Assembly: GCF_003025615.1 (NCBI RefSeq) | Contig: NZ_PYMJ01000017.1 | Span: 1-64,000, forward strand | Reading direction: 5' to 3' | Length of the DNA: 64,000 nt | Origin: Photobacterium frigidiphilum | Lineage (GTDB): Bacteria; Pseudomonadota; Gammaproteobacteria; Enterobacterales; Vibrionaceae | In this document: piece after piece, positions 19,572 through 28,920 of the stretch | Numbering within the stretch: the first letter of the stretch is position 1 | Layout: every line of letters starts with the position of its first letter | Translations under genes and position numbers: made by a program | The notes under the pieces: generated by a model | What the model saw: the letters and a program-made list of their open reading frames with translations, nothing else | Told to the model about the DNA's origin: nothing | The model's database searches: none

Positions 19572-20203
19572 ATGGTTGGCAACAATTAAGCGACCGTTTT
19601 GATCTGCTGACACGTCGCGAACAAATCTTGATACTGGTATCTGGTTGGGTTGCATTACTGTTTGTGGGTTTTGTTGTAGTGATAGAGCCGACAATGAAAG
19701 ACGTTACGTCAATTAAACGGCAACTCGTTTCAGCTGCTAACGAACTCGTGAGTAGTGATAATCAAATTGCCGCGATTAATCGAAAGCTCAACAGTGACCC
19801 AAATAATGACGTAGATAAGAAAATCGAACGTTTAGAGCAACAGACTGATGGCTTAAATGAGCAACTAACAGATCGTGTTGCGAGCTTGGTAACACCTATA
19901 CAGATGTCGGGTTTAATGGAAGAAGTGTTACGACGTACCACACGTTTGAAGCTTGTCTCATTAGAATCACAAGCCCCAATACAACTTATTAATGGTGATG
20001 ATGAAGGCTATTTTATTCATCCCGTACAGTTAACCCTTCGTGGTCGCTATTTTGATGTTGTTAATTACCTCGATCAATTAGAAGCATTACCGGTGAAGTA
20101 TTACTGGCGAAGTTTTAGTTACCAGGTTGATAAATACCCTTGGGCTGATATTACGTTAAATGTTTACACTCTTGGCGAAAGTAAGGATTTTATCGGTGGG
20201 TAA
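19568..20203 (+). CDS. mshJ: MSHA biogenesis protein MshJ (PilO-like)
   Basis: A 211-aa bitopic protein: a short cytoplasmic start, one membrane helix (about 21-41, ILVSGWVALLFVGFVVVI), a coiled coil (about 45-105), and a periplasmic ferredoxin-like domain typical of PilO/GspM-type assembly proteins. It should pair with MshI in the inner-membrane platform. The ATG overlaps the mshI stop. Its stop overlaps the likely mshK start. Confidence 0.9.
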   Translation: MNGWQQLSDRFDLLTRREQILILVSGWVALLFVGFVVVIEPTMKDVTSIKRQLVSAANELVSSDNQIAAINRKLNSDPNNDVDKKIERLEQQTDGLNEQLTDRVASLVTPIQMSGLMEEVLRRTTRLKLVSLESQAPIQLINGDDEGYFIHPVQLTLRGRYFDVVNYLDQLEALPVKYYWRSFSYQVDKYPWADITLNVYTLGESKDFIGG

Positions 20204-20528
20204 GTTCAGTTTTATTAGCGCTATTTTAATGATGCTAACCATCAATACTGCTCAGGCAAGCCAAGATCCTACCGCACCGTTAGGTTGGAGTGCCCCAGCA
20301 AAAAAGCAGACAGCAAAACGAAGTTATGTCCCAACATTACAAAGCATATTGTGCGATGAGGCTGATACGTGCACTGCCATATTAAATAATATTTCCGTTG
20401 GTGTAGGTGGGAAAGTAAGCGGTTATACCCTGACTCATATTCAAGATGATTTTGTCACTGTTAGTCGTGGTGGTAAGCAGTGGCGTTTGGAATTATTCGC
20501 TGACAATATAAAAATAATTGAAAGGTAA
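20196..20528 (+). CDS. mshK: MSHA biogenesis protein MshK (PilP-like)
   Basis: A protein of about 110 aa with a Sec signal peptide (GKFSFISAILMMLTINTAQA) and the mature start SQDPTAPLGW. It resembles PilP-type periplasmic proteins that join the inner-membrane platform to the secretin. A GTG at 20196 behind AAGGAT is preferred as start, because it places the signal peptide at the N terminus and couples to the mshJ stop. The in-frame ATG at 20160 lies well inside mshJ and would add 12 residues ahead of the signal. It contains a cysteine pair (CDEADTC). Confidence 0.85.
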   Translation: MGKFSFISAILMMLTINTAQASQDPTAPLGWSAPAKKQTAKRSYVPTLQSILCDEADTCTAILNNISVGVGGKVSGYTLTHIQDDFVTVSRGGKQWRLELFADNIKIIER

Positions 20529-20537
20529 GCAGTTAGC

Positions 20538-22208
20538 ATGCGTGGATTAGTAATAGGAATACTTTTAGCCTCTTTGTTAGGCTGCTCAACCAACATGGGA
20601 CATCAAGATCCGGTTGAAATCAAAGAAGCGTTAAATATTGCTGCAAACGAGGCGAACAGTCGTCCGCTAGATGATTTACCTTCAGCGGTTAATGATGATT
20701 TGATGCCGAGCTTTGGCAGTAATGATTACATGGCGTCATCGGCTTTAGAAAAACGTTTTCGTGTTAGCGCACGAAATGTTGAGGCACGTACCTTCTTTGG
20801 TAGCTTGGTGAAAGGCACGCCATTAAACATGGTGATCCATCCAAATGTACAAGGTCGCATCTCTTTAACATTACGCGATGTAACGTTAGACGAAGTCTTG
20901 GATGTTGTTTCTGATATTTATGGTTATAACGCCACACGTAAAGGAAATGTTATTCAAATATTTCCAGCGACATTACGCACCGAAGCGATTCCTGTTGACT
21001 ACTTACAGCTTAAGCGCCGTGGTGTTTCTCTGACTTCTATCACTACAGGCTCAATTACTAGCAGTGACTCCGGTTCATCGGGCTCAGGTAGCAGTAGTAA
21101 TAACAGTAATTCGGATAATAGCAGTAACAACAACTCTGACAGTGGTTCAGGCGGTAATAATTCGAGTACGACTACGGGTGGTACCACAATTGAAACAACG
21201 TCTGAAAGCGATTTTTGGTCGCAGTTAGAAAAAGCGGTACAAGCAATGATCGGCTCTGGAGAAGGGCGTAGCATTGTTGTTTCACCACAAGCGAGCTTGA
21301 TCTCAGTGCGTGCTTATCCGAATGAACTACGTGAAGTGAAAGAGTTTCTTGGTGTATCGAAAAAGCGGTTAAAGCGTCAAGTGGTGCTGGAAGCCAAAAT
21401 AATGGAAGTCACACTCAGTGATGGTTATCAGCAGGGCGTTAACTGGAAGAATATAACCTCGAGTATTGGTGGTACCGATATTATCTTTGGACGTACTGGT
21501 CCGGCAGCACTTCCGGGGGGGGACGCTATTTCATCCTTACTGGGCGGGCAAACTAATGTCACCATCAGTGATGGTAATTTTGAAGCGGTACTGAGTTTTC
21601 TTGAAACACAAGGTGATCTGAATGTGCTATCTAGCCCACGAGTAACTGCTGCGAATAATCAAAAAGCGGTGATTAAAGTGGGTGGAGATGAATACTTCGT
21701 CACTGATATTTCTGGTGGTGAAGTCAGTGGCGATAACAGCACCTCAGCGCCAGATATAGAACTCACCCCCTTCTTTTCTGGTATTTCATTAGATGTTACC
21801 CCTCAAATTGATGATGAGGGTGGCGTGTTGTTACATGTTCACCCTACTGTTGTTGAGGTGGTGAACGAGACCAAAGAAATCGATTTGGGCGCAACGTTTG
21901 GGGTGTATAAATTACCACTCGCTAAAAGCTCTATCCGAGAATCTGATTCAGTCATTTTTGCCCGTAGCGGCGATGTTGTTGTTATTGGTGGCTTGATGAA
22001 GTCAGCAATTAATGATCAGGTGTCTAAAGTCCCTTTCTTAGGTGATATTCCAGGGCTTGGCTACCTATTTAGAAACGTCAATAAAGTGAAGTCTAAAACG
22101 GAACTGGTGATTTTACTTAAACCAACAGTGGTTGATGAGCAGACGTGGCAGCAAGAGATCGAACGATCTCGTGCATTGGTAACTGAATGGTTCCCTGAGC
22201 AAGGTTAA
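20538..22208 (+). CDS. mshL: MSHA outer-membrane secretin MshL
   Basis: A 556-aa secretin that forms the outer-membrane pore for the pilus. It begins with a lipoprotein signal (LLASLLGC, Cys16 lipidated). N-domain repeats lie at about 70-160, and a Ser/Asn/Gly-rich linker at about 170-218. The secretin domain occupies about 330-550, with GDLNVLSSPRVTAANNQKA and the hallmark VPFLGDIPGLGYLFRN near the end. At 21515-21522 the gene has a run of eight G within the codons for LPGGD; the frame is intact here, but slippage would truncate the protein. It lies 9 bp after mshK and 3 bp before mshM. Confidence 0.95.
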   Translation: MRGLVIGILLASLLGCSTNMGHQDPVEIKEALNIAANEANSRPLDDLPSAVNDDLMPSFGSNDYMASSALEKRFRVSARNVEARTFFGSLVKGTPLNMVIHPNVQGRISLTLRDVTLDEVLDVVSDIYGYNATRKGNVIQIFPATLRTEAIPVDYLQLKRRGVSLTSITTGSITSSDSGSSGSGSSSNNSNSDNSSNNNSDSGSGGNNSSTTTGGTTIETTSESDFWSQLEKAVQAMIGSGEGRSIVVSPQASLISVRAYPNELREVKEFLGVSKKRLKRQVVLEAKIMEVTLSDGYQQGVNWKNITSSIGGTDIIFGRTGPAALPGGDAISSLLGGQTNVTISDGNFEAVLSFLETQGDLNVLSSPRVTAANNQKAVIKVGGDEYFVTDISGGEVSGDNSTSAPDIELTPFFSGISLDVTPQIDDEGGVLLHVHPTVVEVVNETKEIDLGATFGVYKLPLAKSSIRESDSVIFARSGDVVVIGGLMKSAINDQVSKVPFLGDIPGLGYLFRNVNKVKSKTELVILLKPTVVDEQTWQQEIERSRALVTEWFPEQG

Positions 22209-22211
22209 GCC

Positions 22212-23054
22212 ATGTATCAGTCTCACTTTAGATTAAATCAAGCCCCTTTTGCTTTAACGCCAAATACAGCGTTATTCCATGCATTGCCTCCTCATTTAGA
22301 GGCAATTCAAACCGTATTGTCAGCGTTGGAAATGGGCGAAGGGATTATTCAGATCTCGGGTGAGGTGGGTACCGGAAAAACACTGGTGTGCCGCATGCTG
22401 ATTAATCAATTACCAGAGCGGTTTGATCTAGCGTATTTACCAACCCCCGCAATGAATGGGCATGAACTGCGGGCTGCTTTAGCGAATGAACTGAACTTAA
22501 GTCGAGATGGTGATAACACCATGCTCACTGAACGTATTCATGACGAATTGATCCAGCGAAAAAGCCAAGGGAAAACCGTGGTTGTATTGCTGGATGAAGC
22601 GCAAGCTCTGCCAGACGAGGCGCTTGAGGTCATTCGCTTGTTGGGTAATTTAGAAACGGAGCAAGAAAAATTGCTCCAGATTGTGTTGCTTGGTCAACCT
22701 GAATTAGATCAGCGTTTAGCGCAACATAACTTACGCCAGTTTCGTCAGCGAATTACTTTCCGCGCTAATTTACGGCCGTTAGATTTGGCTGAAACGATCT
22801 CGTATATCGAATATCGATTGCAACAGGCTGGCTGTCGTAAGGTATTGTTTTCTCTGTCTGACTACCGCGCATTATGGAAATCCAGTCAGGGAATTCCAAG
22901 GGTGATTAATCAACTATGCCATAAAGCATTAATTGCGGCATACGGCAGCAATCAACGAAAAGTCACGAATAAAGAAGTACTCATGGCAATTAAAGATACA
23001 TTAAGTGCAAGACAACCTAAGTGGACATACCCCGTATTGTGGGGATGGAGTTAA
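22212..23054 (+). CDS. mshM: MSHA biogenesis ATPase MshM (ExeA-like)
   Basis: A 280-aa AAA-type ATPase of the ExeA/GspA family, thought to help assemble or localise the secretin. It has Walker A GEVGTGKT (50-57), Walker B VVVLLDEAQ near residue 127, and a sensor region GIPRVINQLCHKAL near 230. No membrane segment or peptidoglycan-binding domain is fused, unlike ExeA. It follows mshL by 3 bp, and mshN starts 2 bp after its stop. Confidence 0.93.
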   Translation: MYQSHFRLNQAPFALTPNTALFHALPPHLEAIQTVLSALEMGEGIIQISGEVGTGKTLVCRMLINQLPERFDLAYLPTPAMNGHELRAALANELNLSRDGDNTMLTERIHDELIQRKSQGKTVVVLLDEAQALPDEALEVIRLLGNLETEQEKLLQIVLLGQPELDQRLAQHNLRQFRQRITFRANLRPLDLAETISYIEYRLQQAGCRKVLFSLSDYRALWKSSQGIPRVINQLCHKALIAAYGSNQRKVTNKEVLMAIKDTLSARQPKWTYPVLWGWS

Positions 23055-23056
23055 GC

Positions 23057-24310
23057 ATGAGTGAAATAAACAAAAAGCTTAACGAGCTTGCGCAAAAGAA
23101 TTCAAATAATGCAGCCAAAACGGACCCGTTAGTCGCTGCTTATATCAGACCTGTACCAGCAAAAAAATGGCCATTAATGGCAGCTGCTGGTCTTGGTATC
23201 ACAGTGCTATCTGGGGTTGTTGGCTGGTGGTTTGGCCAACAAAGTCAACCTGATACGATTGCGGTTGTTTCACTAGTAGAGGCTGCTCCCTCTGTTGTAG
23301 AAAAGTCTACAGTAGAAAAGCCTATTGCAGAAAAGATCGCTACAGAAAAAACAGCTGTCGAAGTGCCTGTTGTATTAGTTGAAAGCATTGCCACAGCGTC
23401 TATATCAGAAGAAAAATTTGAACCTGAAATTATGGTTGCCCCTAAAGTGGCGGTGCAAGCTAAACCAGACCCTAAGCCAGTTGCAGCAACGAAGATCAAA
23501 GAGGTCGCAAATACAACGCCCGCGAAAGCAATGCCTGCGCAAGCAATGCCCGCAAAAACAGTATCAGCACCAATAAGACCAGCGCCAATAGTACAAAAAG
23601 CAGTGTCTAAACCAACCCCCATTGCGGTTGAGTATGCTGAATATCAAGAAAATCTTCCTCAAAACGTTAGTGAAGAAACTGCGTCTTGGGGCAATGATGA
23701 TGAAGGTTTAAGCATTGAAACGGTGGAATTGAATACCAAACAACTTGCTAATATTGAATACGATCGTGCAATGAAATTGCTGAAACAAGGCAACAGTAAG
23801 AAAGCTATTGTCCATTTAGAATCAGCCATTAAATACCAGCCAGATTGGATTAAAGTGCGTCAAAAGCTGGCGGCACTTTATTATGGTAAAACGGATACCC
23901 GCAAAGCGGTGGCTGTGTTGCAGCAAGGGTTATCTCGAGATGGTGAGCAGCCGGAACTCCGGTTAACCCTCGCCAAGCTCTTGGTGAATGAATCACAACC
24001 GCAAGCGGCATTAAATGTATTAGCGCGTATTCCTAAAGAAGAAAATGCTGCTTACATGGCGATGCGGGGCGCGTTATCACAGCAGCTTAAAAATAATGTA
24101 ATGGCGCTTAATAGCTACCAACAACTAGTGAAGTCAGAGCCTTATGATGGACGTTGGTGGATGGGGTTAGGCATTGCATTAGAGCGTGACAGCAATGGTG
24201 AGAAAGCGAAAGAAGCGTATCAACAAGCCTTATTAATGGGGCGGGTATCCGCTAAATCACAACAGTTTATTCAACAACGTTTGTCATTATTATCAGCAAA
24301 AGAGAGCTAA
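23057..24310 (+). CDS. mshN: MSHA biogenesis protein MshN (TPR protein)
   Basis: A 417-aa bitopic protein: a cytoplasmic N terminus, one membrane helix (about 36-55), and an Ala/Pro/Lys/Val-rich periplasmic linker (about 70-200). A C-terminal tetratricopeptide domain from about 225 has units such as YDRAMKLLKQGNSKKAIVHL. It is likely the bridge between MshM, the secretin and the cell wall, by analogy with ExeB-type partners. The start ATG at 23057 has GGAG 6 bp upstream. An upstream in-frame start would overlap mshM and is rejected. Confidence 0.9.
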   Translation: MSEINKKLNELAQKNSNNAAKTDPLVAAYIRPVPAKKWPLMAAAGLGITVLSGVVGWWFGQQSQPDTIAVVSLVEAAPSVVEKSTVEKPIAEKIATEKTAVEVPVVLVESIATASISEEKFEPEIMVAPKVAVQAKPDPKPVAATKIKEVANTTPAKAMPAQAMPAKTVSAPIRPAPIVQKAVSKPTPIAVEYAEYQENLPQNVSEETASWGNDDEGLSIETVELNTKQLANIEYDRAMKLLKQGNSKKAIVHLESAIKYQPDWIKVRQKLAALYYGKTDTRKAVAVLQQGLSRDGEQPELRLTLAKLLVNESQPQAALNVLARIPKEENAAYMAMRGALSQQLKNNVMALNSYQQLVKSEPYDGRWWMGLGIALERDSNGEKAKEAYQQALLMGRVSAKSQQFIQQRLSLLSAKES

Positions 24311-24314
24311 GACG

Positions 24315-26027
24315 ATGCAGATTAGATTAAGAAAACGTCTTGGTGACTTGCTGGTTGATGAAGGAATTGTTGCTCAAGCCCAATTAGAACAAGCACTTTC
24401 ACAGCAGCAAAGCACAGGGCGAAAGCTCGGCGATACATTGATCAACATGGGGTTCTTAACTGAACAACAGATGTTGTCGTTTTTGTCGCAACAGCTTGAT
24501 ATTCCTTTAGTCGATTTAACGCGCGCTAACGTAGATATGGAAGCGGTATCGTTACTATCAGAAGTGCATGCTCGGCGTTTACGTGCATTAGTTATCGATC
24601 ATCGTGGCGATACCGTGCGAGTGGCTATGAGCGATCCTGCCGATCTTGCGACTCAAGAAGCTGTGTATAACCAGCTAGGTGAGTACCGTGTTGAGCTGGT
24701 AATAGCACGCGAACGTCAATTGATTGCAGCATTTGATCGTTATTACCGTCGCACGAAAGAAATTGTCTCCTTCGCAGAGCAGTTACAAGCCGAGCACAAA
24801 ACGGATTCAGTGTTTGCTTTTGGCTTTGATGATGACAACGAAGACGTCACCGTTGTTAAGCTGATCAATTCATTATTTGAAGATGCGATTCAAGTCGGTG
24901 CGTCAGATATTCATATCGAACCCGATACCGATGTATTGCGTATTCGCCAGCGTATTGATGGCGTATTGCATGAAACATTACTCAATGAAGCCAGTGTGGC
25001 ATCGGCGTTAGTCTTACGTCTTAAATTAATGAGTGGCCTCGATATATCAGAAAAACGGTTACCACAAGATGGGCGTTTTAATGTCAAAGTACGTGGGCAT
25101 TCAGTCGATGTGCGTGTTTCTACCATGCCAGTGCAACACGGCGAATCAGTTGTCATGCGTTTGCTTGACCAATCGGCAGGTATTCTAAATCTTGATGAAG
25201 TCGGTATGCCAGCTGATATTTTGCAGCGATTTCGTCGGCAGTTAAAACGCCCTCATGGCATGATTTTGGTAACGGGCCCTACTGGCTCAGGTAAAACCAC
25301 CACGTTATATGGTGCCCTCAGCGAATTGAATAAGCCGGGTAAAAAACTGATCACTGCCGAAGACCCAGTGGAATATCGCTTACCACGGGTTAATCAGGTG
25401 CAAGTTAATAATAAAATTGGTCTGACATTTTCTTCTATATTGCGTACTTTTTTACGTCAAGATCCCGACATCATTCTTGTGGGTGAAATGCGCGACCAAG
25501 AAACGGTCGAAATTGGCTTGCGTTCAGCGTTAACTGGCCACCTAGTGTTATCCACTTTGCACACCAATGATGCGATAGACAGTGCTCTGCGAATGATGGA
25601 TATGGAAGCCCCTGGCTACTTAGTGGCGAGTGCGGTACGTGCGGTATTAGCCCAGCGTTTAGTGCGTCGCGTATGTCGTGATTGTGGCGAAATAGAAGCC
25701 CCTGATGTCGCTCAAATTCAGTGGCTAAAGGCGCGTTTCCCTGAACATCAACACCGTGAATTTCACCGAGGACGAGGTTGCCAAACCTGTAACTTCACCG
25801 GTTACAAAGGACGTATTGGTGTATTTGAATTACTCGAAATGAATCAAGCCATGATGGATGCCCTTCGTGATAATAACGCGGTGTTATTTAGTCAGATAGC
25901 CCGTGAATCTGAAGGTTACCAGCCCTTAGTTGCTTCAGCGATGGGGCTAGCACTTGAAGGACGAACCAGCCTAGATGAAGTACTTATTCTGGGTGACGGC
26001 GATCTTAATGATGGTTTTCTGGGTTAG
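24315..26027 (+). CDS. mshE: MSHA extension ATPase MshE with c-di-GMP-binding MshEN domain
   Basis: A 570-aa GspE/PilB-type hexameric ATPase that powers pilus extension. The N-terminal MshEN module carries the two 24-residue c-di-GMP motifs: one starting RLGDLLVDEG (residues 8-31) and one starting KLGDTLINMG (37-60), both ending in SQQ. The ATPase domain has Walker A GPTGSGKTT, Walker B ILVGEMRD and the GHLVLSTLHTNDA His box. A tetracysteine zinc knuckle (CRDCGE and CQTCNFTG) follows. V. cholerae MshE binds c-di-GMP through this module, which ties adhesion to the second messenger. It lies 4 bp after mshN. Confidence 0.97.
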   Translation: MQIRLRKRLGDLLVDEGIVAQAQLEQALSQQQSTGRKLGDTLINMGFLTEQQMLSFLSQQLDIPLVDLTRANVDMEAVSLLSEVHARRLRALVIDHRGDTVRVAMSDPADLATQEAVYNQLGEYRVELVIARERQLIAAFDRYYRRTKEIVSFAEQLQAEHKTDSVFAFGFDDDNEDVTVVKLINSLFEDAIQVGASDIHIEPDTDVLRIRQRIDGVLHETLLNEASVASALVLRLKLMSGLDISEKRLPQDGRFNVKVRGHSVDVRVSTMPVQHGESVVMRLLDQSAGILNLDEVGMPADILQRFRRQLKRPHGMILVTGPTGSGKTTTLYGALSELNKPGKKLITAEDPVEYRLPRVNQVQVNNKIGLTFSSILRTFLRQDPDIILVGEMRDQETVEIGLRSALTGHLVLSTLHTNDAIDSALRMMDMEAPGYLVASAVRAVLAQRLVRRVCRDCGEIEAPDVAQIQWLKARFPEHQHREFHRGRGCQTCNFTGYKGRIGVFELLEMNQAMMDALRDNNAVLFSQIARESEGYQPLVASAMGLALEGRTSLDEVLILGDGDLNDGFLG

Positions 26028-26037
26028 GACATAGTTG

Positions 26038-27258
26038 ATGCCAGTATTTAATTACCGTGGTCGAGGTAGCAAAGGCCAATTACAACGCGGACAAGTAGAA
26101 GCGGTTAACCAAGAGGTTGCAGCCGATGTACTGATGCGCCAAGGCATTATTCCCTTAGAGATCCGCCAAGGTAAGGCCAAAGGGGATAGCTTCGATTTTA
26201 AGCAATTGTTTCAAAATGATATTCCACTAGAAGCATTAGTGATTTTTTGTCGTCAGCTTTACAGTTTAACCAAAGCCGGTGTGCCGCTATTAAGGGCCAT
26301 TAAAGGGTTAGGCCAGAGTGCTAGCCATCCATTAATGAAAGAAACACTGGATGCAGTCATGAGCGATTTAACCAATGGTCATTCACTGTCGGCTGCGATG
26401 AAACAGCATCGGCGGGTATTTTCTGACTTGTTTGTTTCGATGATTCACGTTGGTGAAAACACTGGTCGACTGGATGAATCCTTGTTACAGCTAGCTCACT
26501 ATTTTGAACAAGAAATGGAAACCCGCCGCCGAATTAAATCCGCGATGCGTTATCCGTTGTTTGTGATCTCTGCGATTATGCTCGCGATGGTGGTATTGAA
26601 TATTAAAGTGATCCCTCAGTTCGCGTCGATGTTTGCGCGCTTTGGTGTCGATCTCCCGTTACCGACTCGGATCTTAATTGGCACGTCAAATTTCTTTGTT
26701 CATTATTGGCCCCTAATGCTGGGGGCAGGAATTGTCAGTGGATTAGCACTTAAAATGTGGCGACGAACCCCAAATGGCCAAGAACGTTGGGATAGTTGGC
26801 GGCTTAAAACCCCTGTGGTAGGCCATATAGTTAACCGCGCCCAGATGTCACGTTTTTCTCGTACTTTTGCTTTAATGATCAGGGCGGGTGTACCGCTGAA
26901 CCAAGCAATTCAAATGTCAGCAGAAGCGCTGGGTAATCGCTTTTTAGAAAATCGTTTAATTGAAATGAAAAATGGAATTGAAAGCGGTAACAGTATTACC
27001 AGTACCGCCACCGATTCTGGGGTGTTTACCCCGTTAGTACTGCAGATGATCGCGGTCGGTGAAGAGACGGGACAAGTCGATAACTTGCTATTAGAAGTAT
27101 CAGATTTTTACGACCGTGAAGTTGAATACGATTTGAAAACCTTAACAGCACGCATCGAGCCACTTTTATTGTTGGTTGTTGCTGTTATGGTCTTGATTTT
27201 AGCCTTGGGTATTTTCCTACCAATGTGGGGCATGCTTGATGTTGCACGGGGTGTTTGA
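26038..27258 (+). CDS. mshG: MSHA inner-membrane platform protein MshG (PilC/GspF-like)
   Basis: A 406-aa polytopic core protein with two T2SF domains (about 60-190 and 265-390) and three membrane helices (near 168-190, 215-240 and 370-395). The conserved FCRQLYSLTKAGVPLLRA and FSRTFALMIRAGVPLNQA start the repeats. It would couple MshE to pilin polymerisation. The ATG at 26038 is chosen over the TTG one codon upstream; the AGGA at 26026-26029 serves either. It overlaps mshF by 20 bp. Confidence 0.95.
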   Translation: MPVFNYRGRGSKGQLQRGQVEAVNQEVAADVLMRQGIIPLEIRQGKAKGDSFDFKQLFQNDIPLEALVIFCRQLYSLTKAGVPLLRAIKGLGQSASHPLMKETLDAVMSDLTNGHSLSAAMKQHRRVFSDLFVSMIHVGENTGRLDESLLQLAHYFEQEMETRRRIKSAMRYPLFVISAIMLAMVVLNIKVIPQFASMFARFGVDLPLPTRILIGTSNFFVHYWPLMLGAGIVSGLALKMWRRTPNGQERWDSWRLKTPVVGHIVNRAQMSRFSRTFALMIRAGVPLNQAIQMSAEALGNRFLENRLIEMKNGIESGNSITSTATDSGVFTPLVLQMIAVGEETGQVDNLLLEVSDFYDREVEYDLKTLTARIEPLLLLVVAVMVLILALGIFLPMWGMLDVARGV

Positions 27259-27724
27259 TCGACTGCCGTTTACTCGGCTGAAAGGGTTTATTTGGTTGAC
27301 ACTTATGCTGTTACTAATAGCCGTTCTACTTGGTAAATGGTCACAACTGAATAAAAGACTGGAAGAGACAAAAGTAAAATTGACGGTTAGTAACTTTTAT
27401 AATAATGCGGTAAGTCTCCGTAATTTATGGGAACTTAATGATAAACCTAATTATATGACCGTTAATAATATAGACCTGAGTTTTACCACGCTTGGATGGC
27501 CAATAGTGATCGAATCAAAGCAAATAAACTGCGATAAAATGTGGTTTTTATTATCTGGTGATCAAGAAACCTCACCTTATATAACTTTGTCTAATAAAAA
27601 AACTGTGAACTCAACTGTTTATAATTCTTGTGAATACCAGATAATTGACGGTAAAGGGCTGGAATTATCTTATGAAAATGAGACAATACATGTTGACGGT
27701 TTTTTGACGCAAGTCACGCTGTAA
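27239..27724 (+). CDS. mshF: MSHA biogenesis protein MshF
   Basis: A 161-aa protein with one N-terminal membrane helix (about 16-36, FIWLTLMLLLIAVLLGKW), a short coiled coil and a periplasmic domain with two cysteines. It is assigned to MshF by its place between mshG and mshB and by its size and topology; the family itself has no known activity. It overlaps the mshG end, which suggests translational coupling. GTG 27251 is an alternative start. The 25-bp gap to mshB is AT-rich. Confidence 0.82.
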   Translation: MLHGVFDRLPFTRLKGFIWLTLMLLLIAVLLGKWSQLNKRLEETKVKLTVSNFYNNAVSLRNLWELNDKPNYMTVNNIDLSFTTLGWPIVIESKQINCDKMWFLLSGDQETSPYITLSNKKTVNSTVYNSCEYQIIDGKGLELSYENETIHVDGFLTQVTL

Positions 27725-27749
27725 TATTGACAAGAGTATTAGTAAAAAG

Positions 27750-28340
27750 ATGAAAAAACAAAGCGGCTTCTCCCTTGTTGAATTAGTTATTGTCATTATT
27801 GTCGTGGGTTTATTATCTGCTGTCGCATTACCTCGTTTTATTCAAATAACGGATGAAGCTAAGAAGTCATCTATTAAAGGTGTTGCTGGTGGTTATGCCA
27901 CGGCGGTGTTATCCGCTCGCGCCCAGTGGGAAGCGTATGGTCGTCCGGAGGATACCAATGGTGATTATAAGGTCAATTACGATGGTACGGACTTTGCGTT
28001 AACCAAAGCGACAGATGACAACACGGTACGTGACGGCTATCCGTTTGCACTAGAAGCAAGTAACAAAAGTGATGCAAACAGTGTTGATGTGAATGATTGC
28101 TTAGATCTGATCAAGAACTTATTACAAAACCCGCCGCTAGCAACGACGTCATCGTCAGATGCTACCAATGGCAACTATTTATTTTACGTCACTGTTGAAG
28201 GCTCGGATGCCAGCAAGCAGTGTCGTTATTACCAACTAGCTTCGGCTGGTACCAAGGGTTCAGGTTCAACAGATGTTGAAGCGGGACATTCATTTATTTA
28301 CAAACCGGCCTTTGGCCAAGTCGAAGTAAATTTACAATAA
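27750..28340 (+). CDS. mshB: MSHA minor pilin MshB
   Basis: A 196-aa type IV prepilin. The leader MKKQSG is cleaved before FSLVELVIVIIVVGLLSAVA, with Glu at mature position 5. The hydrophobic N-terminal helix is followed by a globular domain with two cysteines (NDCLDL and KQCRYY) that may form a disulfide. It precedes the major pilin gene, as in V. cholerae, and is processed by the PilD peptidase encoded elsewhere. No strong ribosome site is seen before the ATG (AAAAAG only). Confidence 0.93.
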   Translation: MKKQSGFSLVELVIVIIVVGLLSAVALPRFIQITDEAKKSSIKGVAGGYATAVLSARAQWEAYGRPEDTNGDYKVNYDGTDFALTKATDDNTVRDGYPFALEASNKSDANSVDVNDCLDLIKNLLQNPPLATTSSSDATNGNYLFYVTVEGSDASKQCRYYQLASAGTKGSGSTDVEAGHSFIYKPAFGQVEVNLQ

Positions 28341-28353
28341 TTAGGAGTGAGTT

Positions 28354-28821
28354 ATGAAACGTCAAGGCGGCTTTACGCTAATCGAATTAGTGGTTGTGAT
28401 TGTTATTCTGGGTATTTTGGCGGTAACCGCAGCACCTAAGTTTATGAATTTTCAAGATGATGCACGAAAAGCATCGTTACAGGGTCTGAAAGGTGCTGTA
28501 GATGGCGCTGCGGGCATTGTATTTGGCAAAGCTGCTCTTGAAGGCGTAGAGGGAGATGGTACAGGCAAGAATGTAGAAGGCGTTGATTTGGCTTTCGGGT
28601 ACCCTTTATCAACTTCTGCTGCATTAGGTAATGCAATTGTAGGCCTTAACACTGACTGGGATGCTTTTGATGTAGATGCCAGTTCAGGAAAAAATATTAA
28701 GTTTACCTTCAAAGGATATGACGCAGAAAAACGTAAAACTTGTCATGTTCTTTATAGCCAAGCTACAGGTAAACTAGCAACAAGTGCTGCAAAAACAACA
28801 ATTGACACATCTGGTTGTTAA
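28354..28821 (+). CDS. mshA: MSHA major pilin MshA
   Basis: A 155-aa type IVa prepilin with leader MKRQGG, cleavage before [20 protein letters not shown], and Glu5 of the mature protein. The C-terminal region has a disulfide-loop cysteine pair (KTCHVL and the terminal SGC). A strong ribosome site (TAGGAG) precedes the ATG, fitting a highly expressed structural subunit. The terminator-like hairpin just after the stop would raise mshA mRNA relative to mshC onward. The pilus mediates attachment to surfaces and chitin in vibrios. Confidence 0.96.
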   Translation: MKRQGGFTLIELVVVIVILGILAVTAAPKFMNFQDDARKASLQGLKGAVDGAAGIVFGKAALEGVEGDGTGKNVEGVDLAFGYPLSTSAALGNAIVGLNTDWDAFDVDASSGKNIKFTFKGYDAEKRKTCHVLYSQATGKLATSAAKTTIDTSGC

Positions 28822-28832
28822 TTAATTGATTT

Positions 28833-28856
28833 TAGGGCTCAATTGAGCCCTATTTT
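28833..28856 (+). terminator. Partial terminator or processing hairpin after mshA
   Basis: TAGGGCTC/GAGCCCTA with an AATT loop is followed by only TTTT. It lies 11 bp past the mshA stop inside the msh cluster, so incomplete termination or 3'-end stabilisation of mshA mRNA is likely rather than a full stop. Confidence 0.6.
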
Positions 28857-28920
28857 CTCAATAGCTTTATAATGAGAGTTATTGAAAAAATATAAAAAAT
28901 CTATAGTAACAGGAGATACA

